A stretch of 9,104 nucleotides of DNA from an uncultured Flavobacteriaceae bacterium (GCA_938074515.1 CALJFV010000023.1:1-9104), one strand, 5' to 3'. Shown: positions 1 through 6,910, counted from the first letter of the stretch. Translations and numbers: made by a program. Notes: generated by a model not told the origin, from the sequence alone.

Positions 1-225
1 TTTATCTTCAGTTATTTGGTCCTTTACGATAAATCGATCCTTTGGCGAACGCCCGGTAAACTCCCCTGTGTTAACCGCGAGGGTACCGTTATCTGTCTCA
101 ACACCCATTCCCTTATCGACAGTGGCTTTCTGTAGTTCCTCTGAATTGAGTTGATAGTGAACTTGAGCCGCCTTAATGCCATATTGTTCTAGCGAAATCG
201 ATTTCGAATTTTGGTTTGTATCCAT
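1..225 (-). CDS. pckA: Phosphoenolpyruvate carboxykinase (ATP), N-terminal part
   Basis: This is the first 75 codons of a gene that runs off the left edge of the window, starting at the ATG at 225-223. The translation begins MDTNQNSKSISLEQYGIKAA and contains NTGEFTGRSPKDRFIVKD at residues 52-69, the highly conserved N-terminal motif of ATP-dependent PEP carboxykinases. The full enzyme is normally about 530-540 residues, so most of it, including the nucleotide-binding and metal-binding motifs, lies outside the window. The family catalyses oxaloacetate + ATP to phosphoenolpyruvate + CO2 + ADP in the cytoplasm, the entry step of gluconeogenesis. The upstream neighbour on the same strand is a DUF423 gene 70 nt away, and a promoter-like element in that gap suggests pckA has its own transcript. 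No Shine-Dalgarno is visible. The family call is firm. Only the completeness of the gene is unknown. Confidence 0.93.
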   Translation of the reverse strand, partial: MDTNQNSKSISLEQYGIKAAQVHYQLNSEELQKATVDKGMGVETDNGTLAVNTGEFTGRSPKDRFIVKDQITEDK

Positions 226-249
226 TACTTTGGCGTTAGATTGTGCTCA

Positions 250-278
250 CAAAAATAAAAAATTCAATCCTTACTGAA
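250..278 (-). promoter_or_regulatory. Putative pckA promoter (Bacteroidota -33/-7 type)
   Basis: Read on the minus strand, TATTTTTG (257-250) matches the -7 consensus TAnnTTTG. A TTC (278-276) lies 18 nt upstream and matches the TTG -33 box at two of three bases. Transcription would start near 243, giving a leader of about 20 nt before the pckA ATG. The weak -33 box keeps this tentative. Confidence 0.45.
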
Positions 279-295
279 CCTCAGTTTAACAGACT

Positions 296-694
296 TTATC
301 CTCTCTTTTTTTTCAAAATACCCCAACCTAAAAGCGACCAACCTATTAAAATAAATAGTCCACCTATTGGCGTTAAGGGTCCAAGAAATAGAGGGTCAAA
401 AAAGAGTAGCGCCTGAGCTGACATAAGGTATAAGGAACCAGAAAAAAACAAAATACCCAATCCTATAAATCGATAAATCCATGGCTTTACTCTGGACGAT
501 ATTTTATGACTCGACCAAATTACCAGCAGGACGATCAAATGAAAAACCTGATAAAAAAGGCCAACTTCAAAACGCTGGTATTCTTCAGCGGTGATTTGAT
601 CCTTTAATCCATGAGCGCCCCATGCCCCTAAAACTACAGTAACTGCACCCAATAAGCTCAATAAAAGGCCTTGAATTTTATCCTTGTGCTGCAT
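296..694 (-). CDS. DUF423 family small integral membrane protein
   Basis: The 132-residue protein matches the DUF423 family (E. coli YgdD, B. subtilis YwdK) over its whole length. It has GAWGAHGLK at residues 23-31, a YQxxH segment at 48-52, FSGSLYL at 84-90 and LGPLTPIGG at 104-112, ending in a glycine- and tryptophan-rich helix. Four membrane segments can be seen at about 8-27, 44-60, 74-93 and 108-126, with a basic KKKRG tail. The biochemical function of the family is unknown, so none is assigned. The ATG at 694-692 gives the family's usual length. No Shine-Dalgarno is present. It sits between pckA downstream on the same strand and a divergent saccharopine reductase gene 64 nt away. Nothing in the sequence ties it functionally to either. 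Confidence 0.9.
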   Translation of the reverse strand: MQHKDKIQGLLLSLLGAVTVVLGAWGAHGLKDQITAEEYQRFEVGLFYQVFHLIVLLVIWSSHKISSRVKPWIYRFIGLGILFFSGSLYLMSAQALLFFDPLFLGPLTPIGGLFILIGWSLLGWGILKKKRG

Positions 695-722
695 TTGTTC
701 CGATTCTTATTTTCTATATTCG
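695..722 (+). promoter_or_regulatory. Putative promoter of the saccharopine reductase gene
   Basis: TTG (695-697) is followed after 17 nt by TATATTCG (715-722), which differs from the Bacteroidota -7 consensus TAnnTTTG at one base. Transcription would start near 729, leaving a leader of about 30 nt before the ATG at 759. The spacing is within the range known for this promoter class. Confidence 0.4.
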
Positions 723-745
723 TCAAACTTTCGACCTTAAAACTA

Positions 746-753
746 CAAAATTA
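746..753 (-). promoter_or_regulatory. Possible -7 box for the DUF423 gene
   Basis: On the minus strand TAATTTTG (753-746) fits TAnnTTTG exactly, about 52 nt upstream of the DUF423 start. No TTG lies at the expected distance upstream, where the sequence is already inside the divergent coding region. Such boxes arise by chance in AT-rich gaps, so confidence is low. Confidence 0.3.
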
Positions 754-758
754 AGTAC

Positions 759-2129
759 ATGCGCCATATTCTTGTCATCGGAGCGGGACGCTCTGCCACG
801 AATCTGATTAATTATCTCGCTGAAAAAGCCCCGGATCAACAACTGGAAATTACAGTTGCTGACTTATCATTTGAAGCCGCCAATAAAAACATTCAAGGGA
901 TGGCCCATACGCGCGGTATCGCCTTTGATGTTCAGGACGCCGATCAACGACAATCGTTGATTCAGGCCCATGACATAGTAATCTCCATGCTCCCAGCACA
1001 TATGCACTTAGATGTGGCTAAAGATTGTTTGGCTTACGGCAAAAACATGGTTACAGCCTCATATATTAGTCCCGCCATGGAGGCATTAGACCAAGAGGTG
1101 CGCGCCAAAAACTTAATTTTCATGAATGAATGTGGTCTTGATCCTGGTATCGATCATATGAGTGCAATGAAGGTGATCGATGAGATTCGGGCCCAAGGAG
1201 GAAAAATGCTTTTATTTGAATCATTCACCGGAGGCTTAATCGCTCCGGAGAGCGACACGAATCTGTGGCATTATAAATTTACCTGGAATCCGCGTAATGT
1301 AGTTTTGGCCGGACAAGGGGGTGCCGCCGAATTCATCCAGGAAGGAACTTATAAATACATCCCTTATCATCGACTCTTCAGGAGAACTGAACTCTTAGAC
1401 ATAGAAGGCCATGGACGATTTGAAGCTTACGCCAACAGAAATTCATTAAAATATCGGTCAATCTATGGCCTTGAAGATATATTAACCCTTTATCGCGGCA
1501 CCATCCGACATGTGGGATTTAGCAAAGCTTGGAACATGTTTGTACAGCTCGGCATGACGGACGACAGTTATCGCATTCCCAATTCAGAAAACCTGACTTA
1601 CAAGGAGTTTGTGAATTTATTTTTGCCTTATTCCCCGACAGATTCCGTTGCTCTAAAGCTTCGACATAATTTAAAAATCGACCAAGACGATCTAATGTGG
1701 GGAAAACTAGAAGAACTGGATTTATTCAATACCGAAAAAACCATTGACATTAAAAATGCAAGCCCTGCAATGGCCTTACAAAAAATTTTAATGGATCAGT
1801 GGGCGCTTCAACCTAAGGACAAGGATATGATTGTCATGTACCACAAATTTGGCTATGAAATTGAAGGGGTTAAAAAACAAATTGACAGCAATATGGTCCT
1901 TATTGGGGAAGACCAAACCAACACAGCAATGGCCAAGACCGTGGGACTGCCCGTAGCCATTGCCGCCCTAAAAATCCTCAATGGCGTAATCCAAAACCCA
2001 GGGGTACAATTACCCATTAATAAAGAAGTTTATACCCCAATATTAGAGGAATTAGCCCAATATGGGGTTCTGTTTCAAGAGTGTCACGTGCCTTACATGG
2101 GATATAATCCGAACAATGTTGCTGGATAA
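759..2129 (+). CDS. Saccharopine dehydrogenase family protein (Lys9-type saccharopine reductase)
   Basis: This 456-residue protein has the architecture and length of yeast saccharopine reductase Lys9 (about 446 residues). The N-terminal Rossmann domain carries GAGRSA at residues 8-13 and the acidic strand end VADLS at 33-37. Family blocks follow in order: VISMLP (74-79), SYISP (101-105), NECGLDPGIDH (123-133), GGLIAPE (158-164) and YKFTWNPR (172-179). The C-terminal domain includes DMIVMYHKFG and, near the end, GLPVAIAALKIL. The family reduces or oxidises the saccharopine C-N bond with NAD(P), linking glutamate and aminoadipate semialdehyde. Bacteria of this phylum generally make lysine by the diaminopimelate route, so a role in lysine degradation or on a related opine-like substrate is an inference. 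No lysine-ketoglutarate reductase partner is in the window. The ATG at 759 lies right before the Rossmann strand, so it is the likely start. The gene stands alone, divergent from DUF423 and convergent with a metallopeptidase 32 nt away. Confidence 0.88.
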   Translation: MRHILVIGAGRSATNLINYLAEKAPDQQLEITVADLSFEAANKNIQGMAHTRGIAFDVQDADQRQSLIQAHDIVISMLPAHMHLDVAKDCLAYGKNMVTASYISPAMEALDQEVRAKNLIFMNECGLDPGIDHMSAMKVIDEIRAQGGKMLLFESFTGGLIAPESDTNLWHYKFTWNPRNVVLAGQGGAAEFIQEGTYKYIPYHRLFRRTELLDIEGHGRFEAYANRNSLKYRSIYGLEDILTLYRGTIRHVGFSKAWNMFVQLGMTDDSYRIPNSENLTYKEFVNLFLPYSPTDSVALKLRHNLKIDQDDLMWGKLEELDLFNTEKTIDIKNASPAMALQKILMDQWALQPKDKDMIVMYHKFGYEIEGVKKQIDSNMVLIGEDQTNTAMAKTVGLPVAIAALKILNGVIQNPGVQLPINKEVYTPILEELAQYGVLFQECHVPYMGYNPNNVAG

Positions 2130-2161
2130 AAATTGGGAAGAAAAACCGGAATGCCAATGAT

Positions 2162-2851
2162 TTATCGTCGGTCCAAGAAAACCATTATAAAGTACATTAG
2201 TGTCGCTAATGAACCCAGTGCAGCGACGACGTAGGTCCGCGCTGCCCAATTCAAAGCATCTTCTGCACCATGTAACTCTTCTGTAGTGACCATGTTTTTG
2301 GTTTTTAACCAAACCAAAGCCCGTTTGCTCGCATCGAATTCAACGGGTAACGTGATCACAGAAAATACAGTCGTAGTCGCAAAAAGCAATATACCCAATA
2401 GAAATAAAGAACTCCCTAGTGCGGATCCTGTAGCGGATAAAATAAGCCCCATCATGATCACAAAATTGGACAACTTACTCGCTACACCAACCATCGGCAC
2501 AATTGAAGAGCGCATGGTTAACCAAGAATAAGCCTGTGCATGCTGCACAGCATGACCGCACTCGTGAGCCGCAACGGCTGCCGCAGCAGCATTGCGCTGA
2601 TGAAAAACTGATTCACTTAAATTCACAGTTTTGTTCGTAGGATTGTAATGATCTGTTAATTGACCAGGTGTTGAAATAACTTGTACATCATAAATCCCAT
2701 TGTCTTTGAGCATCTGCTCTGCGATTTCTTTACCGCTCATTCCATTGCGCAAATGCAATTTACTGTAGTGGGCAAACTTCTTTTTAAGGGTGTTGCTCAC
2801 CCACCAACTTGCTAAAAAAATTAGCCCTGCTAAAAGATAATATCCAGACAT
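2162..2851 (-). CDS. Membrane zinc metallopeptidase, YugP family (peptidase_M_zinc_2 type)
   Basis: The 229-residue protein matches the YugP-like zinc metallopeptidases. The zinc-binding signature is HECGHAVQHA at residues 96-105, an HExxH motif with H96 and H100 as ligands and E97 as catalytic base. E171 in LPVEFDASKRAL (168-179) is the probable third ligand. DHYNP at 67-71 and NLSESVF at 77-83 are also typical. There is a membrane anchor at about 4-20 and hydrophobic segments at about 117-138, 144-168 and 205-225, so it is a multi-pass inner-membrane protein. The natural substrates of the family are poorly known, and a role in membrane protein quality control is only an inference. The gene lies downstream of leuS on the same strand, with a 96-nt gap that holds a promoter-like box, so it may be read separately. 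It converges on the saccharopine reductase gene. Confidence 0.9.
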   Translation of the reverse strand: MSGYYLLAGLIFLASWWVSNTLKKKFAHYSKLHLRNGMSGKEIAEQMLKDNGIYDVQVISTPGQLTDHYNPTNKTVNLSESVFHQRNAAAAAVAAHECGHAVQHAQAYSWLTMRSSIVPMVGVASKLSNFVIMMGLILSATGSALGSSLFLLGILLFATTTVFSVITLPVEFDASKRALVWLKTKNMVTTEELHGAEDALNWAARTYVVAALGSLATLMYFIMVFLDRR

Positions 2852-2882
2852 AATTTAAATCTTAGAATTTACGACAAGACGT

Positions 2883-2890
2883 CAAAACTA
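2883..2890 (-). promoter_or_regulatory. Possible -7 box for the zinc metallopeptidase gene
   Basis: TAGTTTTG on the minus strand (2890-2883) matches TAnnTTTG exactly and would start transcription about 25 nt before the ATG at 2851. No TTG is found 17-20 nt upstream, so only half of the expected promoter is supported. The surrounding gap 2852-2947 is otherwise AT-rich and shows no clear terminator for leuS. Confidence 0.35.
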
Positions 2891-2947
2891 GTGCCAAAAC
2901 AATATTATATTATTTGTATGACATACTGACCGAATTTAAATAAAAAA

Positions 2948-5809
2948 CTAACCGACTATATTGACGATTTTACCCGGGACCACAATGACTTTTTTAGGCG
3001 TTCTTCCCTGCAAATGAGTTTTGGTCCGTTCATCGGCCATTACCGTTGACTCGATTTCATCTTTAGTGAGGTCCATAGCGAGTTCAAGGGTAAATCTAGT
3101 TTTTCCATTAAATGATATAGGGTAAGTCTTAGTAGATTCCACCAAGTACTTTGGGTCGTGCTCAGGATAAGCTGCATAGGCAATACTTTGATCATGGCCC
3201 AGTTTGGCCCAAAGCTCTTCTGCAATATGCGGGGCATAAGGGGCAATCAACACGGCTAGAGGCTCTAGAATTTTACGCTCATTGGCTTTCAGTGCGCTGA
3301 GCTCATTTATAGCGATCATAAAGGTGCTGACAGAGGTGTTGAAACTAAACTCTTGAATGTCTGAATTCACCTTTTTTATGGTTTTGTGCAAAACCTTCAA
3401 AGCCTCAGAACTTGGCTCGTTGTCAGAACTGTAAAAAGACTCTGAGTCACCACTGTGATAGAGTTTCCAAAGTTTTTTTAAAAATCCATGAACTCCTGTA
3501 ATTCCAGCGGTACTCCAAGGTTTTGATTGCTCTAAGGGCCCCAAAAACATCTCATAAAGCCGCAGTGTATCCGCCCCGTATTGATCACATATATCATCTG
3601 GGTTAACCACATTGAACTTAGATTTTGACATCTTTTCGACCTCGCGCTTTACTTTAAATGTGCCATCGGCCTCATAGATAATTGCTGCACCTTCATATTC
3701 TGGTCGCCACGTAATAAATTTTTCAACCGCCAAGTCATTTGTCAAAGACACCATAGAAACATCACAATGCACGCTCTGCAACTTCTGCAAATCAAAATCT
3801 TGGATACGTCCCGCGGAAATCAGTTGCTTTCCATCGGCAGTGCGATAAACAAAGGCACTCTCTCCTAGAATCATTCCTTGATTTATCAATTTTTTAAAAG
3901 GCTCATCAACGCTTACAAACCCACGATCAAGCATAAACTTCACCCAGAATCTGCTATATAAGAGGTGTCCTGTGGCGTGTTCACTCCCCCCAATGTATAA
4001 ATCCACAGAACCCCAATAATCTAAAGCCTGTTTACCGGCAAAGGCCTCTTTATTTTGAGGATCCATATAGCGGAAAAAGTACCAACTACTGCCCGCCCAG
4101 CCGGGCATCGTATTGAGTTCTAAAGGGAATACCGTTTGATGATCAATATTTTTACTCAGGACGACACATTTCTGTGCCGTATCCCAAGCCCATTTATCTG
4201 CACGACCGAGCGGCGGATCGCCGTCTTCAGTTGGCAAATAGGCTCCGACCTCGGGCAAAATAAGGGGTAGGTACTCAGAATCAATCATTTGCGGCAAACC
4301 ATTTTTATAGTAAACAGGAAACGGTTCCCCCCAATAACGCTGACGACTAAAAACGGCGTCACGCAGTCGATAATTAATGGTGCCGCGACCGTGACCACAT
4401 GCCTCTAGAGCGTTTATCGCCGCGGAACACGCCTCTTGATAATTCAACCCATTAAGGAAATCACTTTGGTCAATAACACAAGGATCTTTTAACGCATACG
4501 CTTCATGTTCGATTGAAACATCTTTGAATATATTCGGAATAGGCAGGTCAAAGTGCTTGGCAAAATCATAATCACGCTGGTCCCCGCAGGGTACGGCCAT
4601 TACTGCTCCCGTACCATACCCGGCCAATACATAATCCCCAATCCAAATTGGCACTTCTTCACCGCTTAAGGGATGGATTGCGTAGGCACCCGTAAAGACT
4701 CCGCTGATGCGCTTAACATCGGCCATACGCTCGCGCTCGCTTCGCTGAGCGCTCGCTTGAACGTAGTCCTCCACGGCTTGCTTTTGGTCAGCGGTAGTAA
4801 GTGCGGCAACCAATTCGTGTTCTGGAGCTAATGTCAAGAAACTCACGCCAAAGATTGTATCAGGACGCGTGGTAAACACTTCGATATTGGCTTGGTGTCC
4901 TTTGACATCAAAAACCACAGACGCCCCCTGTGAACGGCCAATCCAATGTCTTTGAGATTCCTTCAGAGGCTCAGGCCAATCTAAATGATCAAGCCCGTCC
5001 AATAAACGCTGAGCATAGGCGGTAATACGCATGCTCCACTGCTTCATTTTTTTACGTACTACGGGATGTCCGCCACGTTCTGATACGCCGTTAAGAATTT
5101 CGTCATTGGCCAGGACTGTCCCTAATGCAGGGCACCAATTTACCTCAGATTCTGCCAAATAAGTCAAGCGAAATTGACTCAAGATGGCTTCCTTTTGCTC
5201 AGGGCTAAAAGCCTGCCATTCTTCGGGCTGAAAAGTAGAGCGCTCCAGTGTTAGATTCTCATTCAATACACGACTTAAGTCATGACTTAAAGCGCTGCTG
5301 CCTCCTTGTTCTAAAAGAGCAATCAGCTCACTAATGGGCCTGGCTTTGTCTTGTCCTGGATCATACCAGCTTTCATAGAGTTGAATAAAAATCCACTGAG
5401 TCCATCGGTAATATTCGGGATCAGAGGTGCGTACTTCTCTCTGCCAATCAAAGCTGAATCCCATACGATCGAGCTGCTCTCGATAACGGGCAATATTTTC
5501 TTGGGTGGTTTTACTGGGATGCTGGCCGGTTTGAATCGCGTATTGTTCTGCAGGCAAACCAAAGCTATCATAGCCTTGCGGGTGTAAAACATTGAACCCT
5601 TTGTGTCTTTTATAGCGCGCCAAAATATCACTGGCAATATAACCCAGGGGATGTCCTACATGGAGTCCTGCACCCGATGGATAAGGAAACATGTCCAAGA
5701 CATAAAACTTTGGCTTATTTCCAGTATCATCACTGGCGGCAAAAGTTTGATTTTGGGCCCAAAAATTTTGCCATTTTTCCTCGATAGAGCGAAAAGTATA
5801 TTTACTCAT
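2948..5809 (-). CDS. leuS: Leucyl-tRNA synthetase
   Basis: This 953-residue class I synthetase charges tRNA-Leu with leucine in the cytoplasm. The HIGH signature appears as HVGH at residues 50-53 in the block YPSGAGLHVGHPLGY, and KMSKS is at 726-730, followed by FNVVNPDD. The CP1 editing domain, which hydrolyses mischarged tRNA, shows TTRPDTIFG at 313-321 and GYGTGAVMAVP...DQRDYDFA at about 397-417. WCPALGTVLANDE sits at 225-237. A leucine-specific insert precedes KMSKS, and the C-terminal anticodon-binding domain contains LIAPYAPHIAEELW. The protein is some 90 residues longer than the E. coli enzyme (860). Much of the excess is a segment at about 148-219 between the catalytic core and CP1, which I recall as common in Bacteroidota LeuRS. 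The ATG at 5809 gives the standard MSKYTFRSIEEKWQ start. No T-box-like leader is seen. It is divergent from ftsX. Confidence 0.98.
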   Translation of the reverse strand: MSKYTFRSIEEKWQNFWAQNQTFAASDDTGNKPKFYVLDMFPYPSGAGLHVGHPLGYIASDILARYKRHKGFNVLHPQGYDSFGLPAEQYAIQTGQHPSKTTQENIARYREQLDRMGFSFDWQREVRTSDPEYYRWTQWIFIQLYESWYDPGQDKARPISELIALLEQGGSSALSHDLSRVLNENLTLERSTFQPEEWQAFSPEQKEAILSQFRLTYLAESEVNWCPALGTVLANDEILNGVSERGGHPVVRKKMKQWSMRITAYAQRLLDGLDHLDWPEPLKESQRHWIGRSQGASVVFDVKGHQANIEVFTTRPDTIFGVSFLTLAPEHELVAALTTADQKQAVEDYVQASAQRSERERMADVKRISGVFTGAYAIHPLSGEEVPIWIGDYVLAGYGTGAVMAVPCGDQRDYDFAKHFDLPIPNIFKDVSIEHEAYALKDPCVIDQSDFLNGLNYQEACSAAINALEACGHGRGTINYRLRDAVFSRQRYWGEPFPVYYKNGLPQMIDSEYLPLILPEVGAYLPTEDGDPPLGRADKWAWDTAQKCVVLSKNIDHQTVFPLELNTMPGWAGSSWYFFRYMDPQNKEAFAGKQALDYWGSVDLYIGGSEHATGHLLYSRFWVKFMLDRGFVSVDEPFKKLINQGMILGESAFVYRTADGKQLISAGRIQDFDLQKLQSVHCDVSMVSLTNDLAVEKFITWRPEYEGAAIIYEADGTFKVKREVEKMSKSKFNVVNPDDICDQYGADTLRLYEMFLGPLEQSKPWSTAGITGVHGFLKKLWKLYHSGDSESFYSSDNEPSSEALKVLHKTIKKVNSDIQEFSFNTSVSTFMIAINELSALKANERKILEPLAVLIAPYAPHIAEELWAKLGHDQSIAYAAYPEHDPKYLVESTKTYPISFNGKTRFTLELAMDLTKDEIESTVMADERTKTHLQGRTPKKVIVVPGKIVNIVG
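4733..4758. repeat. GC-rich short direct repeat inside leuS
   Basis: GCGCTCGCTT occurs at 4733-4742 and again at 4749-4758 (period 16), and CGCTCGC occurs three times between 4728 and 4756. The segment can also fold as a hairpin, with stem GCGCTC (4733-4738) pairing with GAGCGC (4747-4752) across an 8-nt loop. It encodes QASAQRSERER, residues 351-361 of the LeuRS editing domain. Confidence 0.6.
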
Positions 5810-5848
5810 AATGCGCTGATATTAAAACCTCGAACGTTTTATTGGAGG

Positions 5849-5877
5849 CAAATTTACACCTATTGACCGAAAGAGAA
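5849..5877 (-). promoter_or_regulatory. Putative leuS promoter
   Basis: On the minus strand TAAATTTG (5856-5849) is an exact TAnnTTTG -7 box, with TTC (5877-5875) 18 nt upstream in the -33 position. This is the same arrangement and spacing as the element proposed for pckA. Transcription would start near 5842, leaving a leader of about 30 nt, too short for a T-box or an attenuator. Confidence 0.5.
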
Positions 5878-5918
5878 AAGTTTAAACCCAAGGTATTCCC
5901 TCATCCCAAAATTCCTTG

Positions 5919-5926
5919 TATTTTTA
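5919..5926 (+). promoter_or_regulatory. Possible -7 box for ftsX
   Basis: TATTTTTA (5919-5926) differs from TAnnTTTG only at the last base and lies 19 nt before the ATG at 5946. A TTC (5896-5898) sits 20 nt upstream. If used, transcription would start near 5933. It overlaps the alternative TTG codon at 5916, which argues against translation starting there. Confidence 0.3.
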
Positions 5927-5945
5927 CACTGAATCTAACTTAATT

Positions 5946-6824
5946 ATGAGTCGCTCCTTTGAAAAATTCCAAAAAAGACGTCTGATTTCCTCGTATATCT
6001 CTGCGGTGGTGAGTATTGGACTTGTTTTATTCTTACTCGGAGTTTTAGGGCTCATTTTGATCAATTCCAAAAAGGTGGCAGACCATTTTAAAGAGCAAAT
6101 CGCATTGACGATCTTTTTAAAAGATGATGCACGAACCGTTGAAATTGATCAGCTGCAGCAAACTATTGGACTGGCTCCCTACACAAAAAATGCCGTCTAT
6201 GTTTCCAAGCAACAAGCTGCAGAGGAGCACAGCGCCCTAATTGGTGAGAATTTCATGGAATTTCTCGGGGATAACCCTTTAAAAAACAGCATCGATATAT
6301 TTTTGCTCGCTGAATTTGTCACCGCCGAAGAAATCGAAAATATTCAAAATGAATTATTGGAAAACAGTTTTGTCGAGTCGGTTAATTACGACAAGCCCTT
6401 AATTGTTTTGCTCAATGACAACATCAAAAAAATCAGTTTTTGGGCTTTGATTATTAGTGGCATCTTTTTGATTATTGCCATAGTGCTGATCAATAACTCT
6501 ATTCGCCTTTCTGTTTACGCTAAACGATTTACCATTAAGACCATGCAACTGGTTGGCGCCACTAAAGGATTTATTCGCGCGCCCTTTATACGTCAAAGTA
6601 TTTTATTTGGGACTTTTGGTGCATTAATTGCCTTATCAGGTTTATTTGGGGTATTATGGGCCCTGAATGACTACTTTCCAGAATTGGATCTTGTGGGTGA
6701 TTTTAAGGGTCACGCATGGTTGGCGGTATTTGTTTTGAGTGCAGGAATTATCATTAGTGGCTCGAGTACCTTTTTTGCAACCCGAAGATTCTTAAATCTG
6801 CGGAGCGACGAATTATATTATTAA
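5946..6824 (+). CDS. ftsX: Cell division protein FtsX (ABC transporter permease subunit)
   Basis: The 292-residue protein has the FtsX layout. A basic cytoplasmic N-terminus (SFEKFQKRR) leads into TM1 at about 18-39, then an extracytoplasmic domain at about 43-160, then TM2-TM4 at about 163-184, 218-240 and 257-278. The family loop TMQLVGATKGFIRAPFIRQS lies at 199-218. FtsX pairs with the ATPase FtsE at the division site and, in several bacteria, activates peptidoglycan hydrolases through its outer domain. No ftsE is adjacent here. I chose the ATG at 5946. An in-frame TTG at 5916 would add ten residues, but it overlaps the likely promoter and starts no recognisable family sequence. The gene heads the rightward cluster with DUF3098, uppP and truB. 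Its 3' end carries a 21-bp tandem duplication across the stop codon. Confidence 0.94.
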   Translation: MSRSFEKFQKRRLISSYISAVVSIGLVLFLLGVLGLILINSKKVADHFKEQIALTIFLKDDARTVEIDQLQQTIGLAPYTKNAVYVSKQQAAEEHSALIGENFMEFLGDNPLKNSIDIFLLAEFVTAEEIENIQNELLENSFVESVNYDKPLIVLLNDNIKKISFWALIISGIFLIIAIVLINNSIRLSVYAKRFTIKTMQLVGATKGFIRAPFIRQSILFGTFGALIALSGLFGVLWALNDYFPELDLVGDFKGHAWLAVFVLSAGIIISGSSTFFATRRFLNLRSDELYY

Positions 6825-6848
6825 CCGGACGAATTATTTCATTCACCG
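6807..6848 (+). repeat. 21-bp imperfect tandem duplication spanning the ftsX stop codon
   Basis: Copy 1 (6807-6827) and copy 2 (6828-6848) match at 18 of 21 positions, differing at unit positions 11, 13 and 17. Both begin GACGAATTAT and end in ACCG. Copy 1 encodes the FtsX end DELYY, then TAA, then a proline codon. Copy 2 is in the same frame and reads DELFHSP, with TCA in place of the stop, followed at once by TAA at 6849-6851. The match does not extend on either side, so the unit is exactly 21 bp and present twice. Confidence 0.85.
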
Positions 6849-6910
6849 TAAGTCTGCAAAAAGTCTTGGCGCGCTGTTGTGCGGATGGGAATGAAAAGAA
6901 AAAACGTAAC

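Noticed and set aside
2132..2158. ATTGG...CCAAT inverted repeat between the convergent saccharopine reductase and metallopeptidase genes, considered as a terminator
   Set aside because: The stem is five base pairs with a 17-nt loop and no T run, too weak to call.
2052..2312. 86-codon minus-strand open frame overlapping the ends of the saccharopine reductase and metallopeptidase genes
   Set aside because: It overlaps two well-supported genes and its translation is rich in Arg, Cys and His with no family features. It is an out-of-frame shadow.
2286..2531. 81-codon plus-strand open frame antisense to the metallopeptidase
   Set aside because: It lies entirely within a conserved gene on the other strand and has no recognisable protein features.
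2916..2926. GTATG-A-CATAC inverted repeat downstream of leuS
   Set aside because: A 5-bp stem with a one-base centre cannot form a stable hairpin and no associated signal is present. It could be an operator, but nothing supports this.
3040..3246. Minus-strand open frames inside leuS (3040-3246 and 5323-5637)
   Set aside because: These are alternative frames of the same strand as leuS, which is continuous and intact, so no frameshift needs explaining.
5351..5866. Two plus-strand open frames (5351-5587 and 5603-5866) antisense to the leuS 5' part
   Set aside because: They are shadows of leuS, and the second would also run through the leuS promoter region. No start context or family resemblance is seen.
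5916..5945. Upstream TTG start for ftsX adding ten residues
   Set aside because: The extra residues (YFYTESNLI) do not fit FtsX, and the codon overlaps a probable -7 box. The ATG at 5946 gives the usual family start and length.
6399..6596. 65-codon minus-strand open frame antisense to ftsX
   Set aside because: It sits within the transmembrane part of FtsX and has no independent support.
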